Assembly: GCA_964442075.1 (NCBI GenBank) | Contig: CAYTWH010000014.1 | Coordinates: 16,595-80,594, forward strand | Reading direction: 5' to 3' | From: CAYTAU01 sp964442075 | GTDB lineage: Bacteria; Bacteroidota; Bacteroidia; Bacteroidales; CAYTAU01 | DNA: 64,000 nucleotides | In this document: piece after piece, positions 35,587 through 42,790 of the stretch | Layout of the letters: every line of letters begins with the position of its first letter | Position numbering within the stretch: position 1 is the stretch's first letter | Notes under the pieces: generated by a model | The model's database searches: none | Told to the model about the DNA's origin: nothing | What the model saw: the letters and a program-made list of their open reading frames with translations, nothing else | Made by a program: the position numbers and the translations under genes

Positions 35587-36171
35587 CTATATTTCCTTAA
35601 CAATACCAAAAACAGCAAAAAAACCGTCAATACCAATATTTGGTTCAGACAGATTTGCATTTGAAATATGGCGAAACCTAAATTGCAGGTTTAAATATAG
35701 AGGTTTTTCATTTTTTCCTGTTAAAAATATTCTTGTTCCTGTCATGAAGTTATCGGAAAAAATAAAGCCTGTTGCCTGCATTGCAGCATTTACGGTAATA
35801 AAATGTGGTCCTGAGCCAATTCCTGCATACCAAATAGATTTTTGTCCAATTAAATGCAAATAATATAAACCAACATTACAACCAAATTCTAAATCATTTA
35901 AATTATTGTCAAGAAAAACAGGGTTGATCTGAGGTTCTATACCCACTGAAAAATTATGCTTTGTATTTGTCTGCATTAGTGGAATATTATAATATCCCAT
36001 TATCAATATGGGATTATAATAAACATCTTCAGATAATGATTCGCTAACAACAGGCAAACCAATATTAAAACCAAAAGATTCTTTATTTAAAATGTTTTTT
36101 TCCTGACTTACTGCAATTAATGTAGAAAATAGAAATAAACCTGTTAGAATATATATATTTAATATCTTCAT
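35587..36171 (-). CDS. PagL-like acyloxyacyl hydrolase family protein (lipid A 3-O-deacylase-like)
   Basis: 194 residues. Signal peptide (MKILNIYILTGLFLFSTLIAVS), then alternating beta strands of a small outer-membrane barrel ending FFAVFGIVKEI. The C-terminal FRFRHISNANLSEPNIG matches the PagL active-site motif: His168 and Ser170 are present, and the residue 14 positions after the histidine, usually Glu, is Asp182. PagL removes the 3-O-acyl chain of lipid A. The start overlaps the end of tilS by 4 bases (ATGA), so it is translationally coupled to it. Family assignment is moderate; the Asp substitution makes activity uncertain. Confidence 0.7.
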   Translation of the reverse strand: MKILNIYILTGLFLFSTLIAVSQEKNILNKESFGFNIGLPVVSESLSEDVYYNPILIMGYYNIPLMQTNTKHNFSVGIEPQINPVFLDNNLNDLEFGCNVGLYYLHLIGQKSIWYAGIGSGPHFITVNAAMQATGFIFSDNFMTGTRIFLTGKNEKPLYLNLQFRFRHISNANLSEPNIGIDGFFAVFGIVKEI

Positions 36172-37490
36172 CTGTTTATTTGAATAATCAATACATTTTT
36201 GGTTTTTTCTGTGATTTTAAATCTGTTATCAATACGTTTCCCAATAATCCAAACAATATTATTGTTGCTTTCCAGTATTAAGGTATTTTGTTTTTCAATT
36301 ATCGAGATCTTACTGTCTATAAAAAAATCGCTAAGTTTTTTAAAATTTGTCATGCCAAATGGCATAAACCTATCCCCTTTTTGCCATTTTCTAATTTTTA
36401 AAGGAAACTCAATTTTATCGGCATCCAAATACGCAACATCACTCCTCTTTTCTATTTCAAAAGCATTATCTTTTTTAAGGTACGATAATTTTAAAGGAAC
36501 TGGTTCTTCAATTGAAACTATATCTTTTCCAATAATTAATTCATCTTTTACTGCCTCTATCTTGCTAATGATCAGACATTCTCTGTCTTTAACAAGCGAG
36601 TATGTTTTTGAATAAAATATCTTACCCGATTGTTTATCCAAAGCAGAAATAATATCATCAATTGTTGAAGCATTAAATCCATAGTGATTTAAAAATTCAA
36701 ATAAATAATATTTTAAAGGATTTAGTTTTTTAAGTTTTTCAATATCCAGATAAATTAAATTGCTGCGTTTGCTTACTATAATCTTCCTTTTGCTTTCAAT
36801 TTCGTTTGCAATAATTTGCTCGGCATCAGCAAATCTGCTAATTGTTTCCGAAATAGTTTGTTCTATATTGGGGTTAATTAATTTTAATTCGGGTAATATG
36901 TTTTTTCTAATTCTGTTTCTTGAATATTTTAATGAATTATTACTTGCATCTTCCCTGTAATCGATATTATTTTCGCTTGAATATTTTTCAATTTCTTGTC
37001 TGTCTGCAAAAAGCAAAGGTCTAACAATATTTCCTGTTTTTGATTTTATTCCTGTTAATCCCTTAATACCGGTACCTCTTGTAAGGTTAATAAAAAATGT
37101 TTCTACAATATCATTTTTATTGTGTGCAATGGCAATTACATCATAATTATTTTGCTTACGTATCTGCTCAAACCAGTTGTATCTTAGATCTCTTGCAGCC
37201 ATCTGAATAGATATAGTATTTTCTTTTGCGTAATTTTCTGTTTCAAATCGTTTAAAATATAATGGGAAATTTAATTTTGATGAAAGCTCTTTAACAAATA
37301 ATTCATCCTTATCGGATTCTTTATTTCTCAATGTAAAATTACAATGAGCAATACTGCACTTGTATCCTTCTTTACAAAATAAATAAGCCATTACGGTAGA
37401 ATCTACACCACCACTTACTGCCAAAAGTATCTTTGAGTTTTTAGTAAATAGCTTATTATCGCTTATGAATTTATTAAATGATTTAATCAT
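36168..37490 (-). CDS. tilS: tRNA(Ile)-lysidine synthetase TilS
   Basis: 440 residues. The N-type ATP pyrophosphatase PP-loop SGGVDS is at residues 26-31, followed by CSIAHCNFTLR, YDVIAIAHNKNDIVETFFIN and GTGIKGLTGI; a C-terminal TilS domain has WQKGDRFMPFGM and SDFFID. TilS converts the wobble C34 of tRNA-Ile(CAU) to lysidine so that AUA codons are read as Ile, which matters in this AUA-rich genome. Divergent from rarA (107 bases) and 4-base overlap with the PagL-like gene downstream. Confidence 0.95.
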   Translation of the reverse strand: MIKSFNKFISDNKLFTKNSKILLAVSGGVDSTVMAYLFCKEGYKCSIAHCNFTLRNKESDKDELFVKELSSKLNFPLYFKRFETENYAKENTISIQMAARDLRYNWFEQIRKQNNYDVIAIAHNKNDIVETFFINLTRGTGIKGLTGIKSKTGNIVRPLLFADRQEIEKYSSENNIDYREDASNNSLKYSRNRIRKNILPELKLINPNIEQTISETISRFADAEQIIANEIESKRKIIVSKRSNLIYLDIEKLKKLNPLKYYLFEFLNHYGFNASTIDDIISALDKQSGKIFYSKTYSLVKDRECLIISKIEAVKDELIIGKDIVSIEEPVPLKLSYLKKDNAFEIEKRSDVAYLDADKIEFPLKIRKWQKGDRFMPFGMTNFKKLSDFFIDSKISIIEKQNTLILESNNNIVWIIGKRIDNRFKITEKTKNVLIIQINR

Positions 37491-37544
37491 TATCGGCTAC
37501 TATTTCCAATTGATGTAAAATTAGAATAAAAATTTGGATTTTCG

Positions 37545-37576
37545 TTGTAATAAAGATGGTGTATTTTGTAACTTTG
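37545..37576 (+). promoter_or_regulatory. Promoter of rarA
   Basis: TTG (37545-37547), 21-base spacer, TAACTTTG (37569-37576), a full match to the Bacteroidetes consensus. Predicted leader about 15 bases before the ATG at 37598. Confidence 0.6.
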
Positions 37577-37597
37577 CCTACATAATTATATTATTAG

Positions 37598-38869
37598 ATG
37601 TCAAATATTCCTTTAGCAGAACGATTACGACCTAAGACTCTTGATAATTTCATTGGTCAGGAACATCTTGTCGGGAAAAATGCAATACTCAGAAAAGCTA
37701 TAGAATCGGGGAATATTCCTTCTATGATATTTTGGGGACCTCCGGGAGTTGGTAAAACAACATTGGCTAAAATTATATCGAATGTTTTAGACAGGGCTTT
37801 TTATATTTTAAGTGCGGTAAATTCAGGTGTAAAAGATATAAGAGAAGTTATTGAAAAAGCTAAAAATCAACAATTTTTCGATACTCCCAATCCAATCTTA
37901 TTTATAGATGAGATACATCGTTTTAGTAAATCGCAACAAGATTCGCTATTGGGGGCAGTAGAACAAGGTATTATTACTTTAATTGGTGCAACAACAGAGA
38001 ATCCTTCTTTTGAAGTAATTTCGCCATTATTATCACGGTGTCAGGTTTATGTTCTTAAAAATTTAAGTAAAAAAGAATTACTAAACTTGTTAAATTATGC
38101 AGCTCTTAACGATTTTGAATTAAAAAAGAAGAAAATAAAATTTAAAGAAACCGAAGCAATAATTAGATTTTCGGGTGGAGATGCTAGAAAATTATTTAAT
38201 ATTCTTGAGCTTATTGTAAATTCTGAAGATACAAAAACTATTACTATAACAAATGAAAAAGTAAAAAGTAAATTACAGGAAAACATCGCACTATACGATA
38301 AGCAGGGAGAGCAGCACTATGATATAATTTCAGCATTTATAAAATCTATAAGGGGCAGCGACCCAAATGCTGCGGTTTATTGGTTAGCAAGGATGTTAGC
38401 AGGAGGCGAGGATATAAAATTTATTGCTCGCAGATTAATAATACTGGCATCGGAAGATATTGGTCTTGCAAATACAAATGCCTTATTAATCGCAAATAAT
38501 TGTTTTCAGGCAATAAATGTTATTGGAATGCCCGAAGCAAGGATAATTTTATCGCAAACAGCTATTTATTTGTCTACATCTCCAAAAAGTAACTCAGCAT
38601 ATCAGGCAATTGAAACAGCATTGTCTTTGGTTAAAGAAAAGGGTGATTTATCTGTTCCCTTGCATATTCGTAATGCACCAACAAAACTTATGAAAGAATT
38701 GGGATATGGTAAGAATTACAAATACGCACATAGTTATGATGACAATTTTGTTGACCAAGAGTTTTTACCCAAAGAATTAAGTAAGACAAAAATCTATGAA
38801 CCTCAAGAGAATGCTCGTGAGAAAGAAATTAAAGCTAATTTGAATAAACTTTGGAAGGGTAGATATTAG
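37598..38869 (+). CDS. rarA: Replication-associated recombination protein A (RarA/MgsA)
   Basis: 423 residues, normal length. AAA+ ATPase with AERLRPKTLDNFIGQEH, Walker A GPPGVGKTTL (47-56), Walker B LFIDEIHRF, sensor GATTENPSFEV, then the RarA C-terminal tetramerisation part (YDIISAFIKSIRGSDPNAAV, LARMLAGGEDIKFIARRLI, VPLHIRNAPTKLMKELGYG). It acts at stalled replication forks. Its last 31 bases have an imperfect second copy at 41474-41504 (see findings). Confidence 0.95.
   Translation: MSNIPLAERLRPKTLDNFIGQEHLVGKNAILRKAIESGNIPSMIFWGPPGVGKTTLAKIISNVLDRAFYILSAVNSGVKDIREVIEKAKNQQFFDTPNPILFIDEIHRFSKSQQDSLLGAVEQGIITLIGATTENPSFEVISPLLSRCQVYVLKNLSKKELLNLLNYAALNDFELKKKKIKFKETEAIIRFSGGDARKLFNILELIVNSEDTKTITITNEKVKSKLQENIALYDKQGEQHYDIISAFIKSIRGSDPNAAVYWLARMLAGGEDIKFIARRLIILASEDIGLANTNALLIANNCFQAINVIGMPEARIILSQTAIYLSTSPKSNSAYQAIETALSLVKEKGDLSVPLHIRNAPTKLMKELGYGKNYKYAHSYDDNFVDQEFLPKELSKTKIYEPQENAREKEIKANLNKLWKGRY
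38836..38866 (+). repeat. rarA 3' end: left member of a direct repeat flanking the EF-G segment
   Basis: 31 bases, 27 of them identical to 41474-41504; the four differences are one base at the left end and GGG against AAA. The shared core TTGAATAAACTTTGGAA is 17 bases without a mismatch. Confidence 0.7.
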
Positions 38870-38906
38870 CAAATTATAAATAAAGAAATTGAAGAAAAAA
38901 ACTTAT

Positions 38907-40970
38907 TTAATTCTTCTCCTTCAATTCCTTAAGTATTTCTTCCTGCAAAGCTTCAGAAACAGGAGTATATTTGCTAAATTCCATTGAATAATTTGCTCTT
39001 CCGCTAGAAATATTTCTTAGTTGAGTAGCATATCCGAACATTTCTTTCAAAGGTACAAACCCGTTTAGTTTTTGTGAACCCTTACGATACCTTCTCATAG
39101 ACTCAATTGTGCCACGTTTTCTATTAAGATTGCTAACTACATCTCCAATATAATCATCAGGGGTATTAATTTCAATTTTCATTGTGGGTTCAAGAAGTTT
39201 TGGAAAAGCCTTTTTAAAACCATTTTTGAAACAAATAGAGGCACAAATCTGGAAAGCCATGTCTGAAGAATCTACAGCATGGAAACTTCCATCTAGCAAT
39301 ACTATTTTTACATCAACAATTGGAAAACCTGCAAGAATTCCTTCTTCTATTACTTTTTTAATTCCTTTGTTTACAGAAGGAATATATTCTTGTGGAATAC
39401 GACCACCTTTTATCATATTCACAAATTCATAACCTTTACCGGAATTAGGTTCGATTCGCATAATGGTATGGGCATATTGTCCTTTTCCTCCACTTTGTTT
39501 GGAGTGTTTGTACTCTACTTGAACCTCCTTTAATATAGCTTCACGGTATGCTACTGCAGGCGCTCCAACTTCAACCTCAACTTTAAATTCATTGATTAAT
39601 CTGTCCATGATTATCTCTAAATGAAGTTCTCCCATACCCGAAATTATAGTTTCGCAAGTCTCATCATCATAATGTGCAGTAAAAGATGGATCTTCATTTG
39701 ATAATTTACTTAATGCTTCACCTAATTTGCTTTGATCTTTTCTTATTTTAGGACTAATCTTCATTTCAATCACAGTCTGAGCAATATGAATTGATTCTAA
39801 TAATAAACGCTGCTCATTATCACAAAGTGTATCACCGGTTTTGGTGTATTTCATGCCTATCAATGCTACAATATCTCCGGGTCCTGCCTTGCTGACTTCT
39901 TCTCTTTCCTTTGCCTTTATTTTTAGAATTCTCCCTATTCTTTCGTGACGTTTTTTGCTAGGATTATATAGTTGTGTTCCACCCTCAAGACTACCAGAAT
40001 ATATACGGATAAATGTTTGTTGACCTACATAAGGATCATTAATAATTTTGAAAGCTAAAGCTGAAAAAGGCTCTTTTAAAAATGGATTTCTTTTTATTAA
40101 TTTCTCTTCATCATCAATATCGGATCCAAATATTGCTCCAATATCAATAGGTGATGGGAGCAAATCATTAACCGCATTTAATAACAAACGAATTCCTTTA
40201 TTCTTATATGCTGCACCACAAAATACAGGTGTAATCATTAATTTTAATGTCGCTTTTCTAGCAGCTTTTTTTAGCATTTCCGCAGATATATCATCTTCGT
40301 CAAGATACATCTCCATAATATCACTGTCATAATCAGCTAACTTTTCAATTAATTCATTTCGTATTTCCTCTGCATTTTCTTTATATTCATCAGGGATAGT
40401 AGTTTCTTCTCTTTCATATTCATCGAAAAAATATGCTTTGCGTTCAATAATATCTATTATTCCATTAAAATTTTCTTCAGAACCAATAGGGATTTGAAAA
40501 GGAAATGCATTAGCATCAAGATATTTGTTCATCATACTGACAACTTCGATGAAATCAGACCCTGTTCTATCCATTTTATTGATAAAAGCTATTCTTGGCA
40601 CCTTGTATCTGTCGGCTTGATTCCAAACTGTTTCTGTTTGAGGTTCAACTCCTCCTACTGCACAAAAAACAGCAATCATTCCATCAATCACACGCAAAGA
40701 CCTTTCTACTTCAATAGTAAAATCAACGTGCCCCGGAGTATCAATAATATTTATCTGTGAACCATTCCACTGGCAAGATATTGCAGCTGATGCAATAGTG
40801 ATTCCTCGCTCTTGCTCCTGCTTCATAAAATCCATGGTAGCCTGCCCATCATGCACTTCACCTGTTTTTCTTGTTACGCCTGTAAAAAATAATATTCTTT
40901 CAGTTACTGTTGTTTTGCCAGCATCAATATGTGCTGCAATACCAATATTTCTAATTTTTTGTAATGCCAT
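38907..40970 (-). CDS. fusA: Translation elongation factor G (stand-alone paralogue)
   Basis: 687 residues with all EF-G domains. GTPase motifs: G1 AHIDAGKTT (13-21), QERGIT, DTPGHVD, NKMD; later RETISGMGELHLEI-type wording (CETIISGMGELHLEIIMDRL), GGKGQYAH and GFPIVDVKI. It moves peptidyl-tRNA and mRNA through the ribosome, or a paralogue aids ribosome recycling. It is not beside rpsL/rpsG/tufA, and the G1 stretch reads TTVTERIL where typical EF-G has TTTTERIL, so it may be a secondary EF-G. It lies antisense between rarA and a duplicate of the rarA tail. Whether this is the cell's only EF-G cannot be told from the window. Confidence 0.9.
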   Translation of the reverse strand: MALQKIRNIGIAAHIDAGKTTVTERILFFTGVTRKTGEVHDGQATMDFMKQEQERGITIASAAISCQWNGSQINIIDTPGHVDFTIEVERSLRVIDGMIAVFCAVGGVEPQTETVWNQADRYKVPRIAFINKMDRTGSDFIEVVSMMNKYLDANAFPFQIPIGSEENFNGIIDIIERKAYFFDEYEREETTIPDEYKENAEEIRNELIEKLADYDSDIMEMYLDEDDISAEMLKKAARKATLKLMITPVFCGAAYKNKGIRLLLNAVNDLLPSPIDIGAIFGSDIDDEEKLIKRNPFLKEPFSALAFKIINDPYVGQQTFIRIYSGSLEGGTQLYNPSKKRHERIGRILKIKAKEREEVSKAGPGDIVALIGMKYTKTGDTLCDNEQRLLLESIHIAQTVIEMKISPKIRKDQSKLGEALSKLSNEDPSFTAHYDDETCETIISGMGELHLEIIMDRLINEFKVEVEVGAPAVAYREAILKEVQVEYKHSKQSGGKGQYAHTIMRIEPNSGKGYEFVNMIKGGRIPQEYIPSVNKGIKKVIEEGILAGFPIVDVKIVLLDGSFHAVDSSDMAFQICASICFKNGFKKAFPKLLEPTMKIEINTPDDYIGDVVSNLNRKRGTIESMRRYRKGSQKLNGFVPLKEMFGYATQLRNISSGRANYSMEFSKYTPVSEALQEEILKELKEKN

Positions 40971-41051
40971 TTATTAACTATATATCTATGTTCAAAATTT
41001 GAGTCTGCAAATATCGTATATTTAAATATAAACTTAAAATAAAAATTTAGA

Positions 41052-41331
41052 ATGAAAAATGAGAAGTTTACAGCAGTAGATATGAAAGAAGTTATTCCTG
41101 ATGTCCATAAAGATTTTTTACCAGAGACGCTGATGCTCAAGAAATTGAAATGAAAAATGGGACATTATTGCAACATTATTATTCGATTTACCAAGAACAG
41201 GAAAAAATATCATAGCTAAATGGGGAAATGAAGACTCAAAAAATAGATATACAAAGTACTCAAAAGGAGATAGAATGAACTTGATATGGAATGATGGAAA
41301 ATTAAAAAAAAGTGATATTTATTGGGAATAA
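41052..41331 (+). pseudogene. Broken small gene of unknown family (two frameshifts)
   Basis: The plus strand starts well (ATG at 41052, MKNEKFTAVDMKEVIPDVHK) but stops after about 34 codons. The coding sense continues in a second frame (DADAQEIEM, from 41126) and then a third (KWDIIATLLFDLPRTG, KNIIAKWGNEDSKNRY, YSKGDRMNLIWNDGKL) up to a TAA at 41329-41331. Joined, it would be about 90 residues of hydrophilic sequence with codon use like the rest of the genome. I do not recognise the family. The frames could also reflect sequencing error; two nearby indels make decay more likely. Confidence 0.5.
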
Positions 41332-41447
41332 TAAAATTAATTTTTCCCAATTTTACCATTTTTAATAAAATATTGCGAAGTTTGAAGTATCGAATTTACA
41401 TATTTCAACATGCTGTCAACTTTTTCAGGAAAAACATTAAAATAGTT

Positions 41448-41513
41448 TTTTTACCAAGGCTCAAGATAAAAACAAATTTGAATAAACTTTGGAAAAATAG
41501 ATATGGGTATTAA
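41448..41513 (+). pseudogene. Remnant or duplicate of the rarA 3' end
   Basis: In one frame this encodes FLPRLKIKTNLNKLWKNRYGY, matching the RarA C-terminus (FLPKELSKTK ... KANLNKLWKGRY) with an internal deletion. The DNA core 41474-41504 is 27/31 identical to 38836-38866. The start codon of the following membrane-protein gene (41503) lies inside it. Confidence 0.5.
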
Positions 41514-42789
41514 AAAGCACATAAAAGCCATAAGTAAGAAACAATTTATTAAAATATTAATATTTATTCCTTTGATTATTTTGGTTTTGTTATATTTCTA
41601 TAACGAAGCAAAAAAGGGAAGTGATTTTAATGTATTTTTACAAGCAGCTCAAAAACTTTGTACAGGAGAAAACATATATGATTATTGGTATCAAGTTAAT
41701 AACAGTTACCTTTTATATTTTTACAGTCCATTATTTGCTTTATTATTAGTTCCTTTTTCTTTTCTCCCATATATTGTTACAAATTTTATTTGGCTTCTTG
41801 CAAATACTTTTTTCACATATAGGATTGTAATAATATTAAAGAAATTCATTGATGTTAAATTTATTTCAAAAAAGCATTTCAACATTGTTTTATTAATTTC
41901 TTTTATTTTTATTTTCAGGTTCTTATTATATAATTTTGATTTAATTCAGATGACAATTTTCATGTTGTATTTGTCTCTTGAATCAATAAATTTATTTGAA
42001 AAAAAGAAAATTATTGCAGGTGCTATTTTGTTGGCATTTGCTATTAATATAAAAATACTTCCTATTGTATTAATCCCATATCTCTTATACAGGGCATATT
42101 ATAAAGAAGGTATATTAACAATCATTTTATATGTTGTTTTAATATTTTTTCCGGCAATTATTATAGGATTTGAATATAATAATTTTTTAATACATGAATG
42201 GTGGGCAACAATAAATCCACTTAATACAGAGCATGCAATTGAAGTTGATATGGGCTTACATGGATTATCATCACTAATTCCACCATTATTAATGGAAACA
42301 AAAGGAGAATTGGAGATGAAAAGAAATATTATGACAATATCACCGGATAATGTTGCACTCGTATTAAATATCGTGCGTTTCTTTTTTATCGCTTTGGTAT
42401 TAATTTTTCTCCAATCTTTACCATTTAAAAAAGAAAGATCAAAAATTCATAAACTATGGGAACTAAGTTATCTTTTCTTGGTTATTCCTTTAATTTTTCC
42501 TCATCAACAAAAATATGCTTTCTTTTTCCTTTTTCCGGCAACATTCTATTTAGTTTATTTTATTGTTTTTCAAATTAAAACAAAATTTGTTGCAATTAGT
42601 AAGTTGAGATTTTGGAGTATTATTGCATTACTTTTTATTGTTTTTGCTTTAACTACGTTAACAACAGATGGTATAATAGGGAGAGAATTAAATAATATTA
42701 CTCAACATTATAAATTAGTTACATATGGAACTATAATATTTATAATTCCATTGTTTTTAAGTAAGCCAAAATTTTTAATTCCAAAATAG
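41503..42789 (+). CDS. GT87/DUF2029-like polytopic glycosyltransferase
   Basis: 428 residues with about ten transmembrane segments (first at 18-36, last at 410-425) and the acidic periplasmic-loop motif GSDFNVFLQAA early in the chain, typical of GT-C type polyprenyl-phosphate-sugar transferases of the DUF2029/GT87 family. The next conserved stretch YYSPLFALLLVPFSFLP type wording (FYSPLFALLLVPFSFLPY) and AFAINIKILPIVLIPYLL also fits. Such enzymes attach mannose or other sugars from a lipid carrier to envelope glycans. Acceptor unknown. No dedicated promoter is visible; the start sits in the rarA-tail duplicate. It ends one base before the convergent T9SS gene. Confidence 0.75.
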   Translation: MGIKKHIKAISKKQFIKILIFIPLIILVLLYFYNEAKKGSDFNVFLQAAQKLCTGENIYDYWYQVNNSYLLYFYSPLFALLLVPFSFLPYIVTNFIWLLANTFFTYRIVIILKKFIDVKFISKKHFNIVLLISFIFIFRFLLYNFDLIQMTIFMLYLSLESINLFEKKKIIAGAILLAFAINIKILPIVLIPYLLYRAYYKEGILTIILYVVLIFFPAIIIGFEYNNFLIHEWWATINPLNTEHAIEVDMGLHGLSSLIPPLLMETKGELEMKRNIMTISPDNVALVLNIVRFFFIALVLIFLQSLPFKKERSKIHKLWELSYLFLVIPLIFPHQQKYAFFFLFPATFYLVYFIVFQIKTKFVAISKLRFWSIIALLFIVFALTTLTTDGIIGRELNNITQHYKLVTYGTIIFIIPLFLSKPKFLIPK

Positions 42790-42790
42790 C

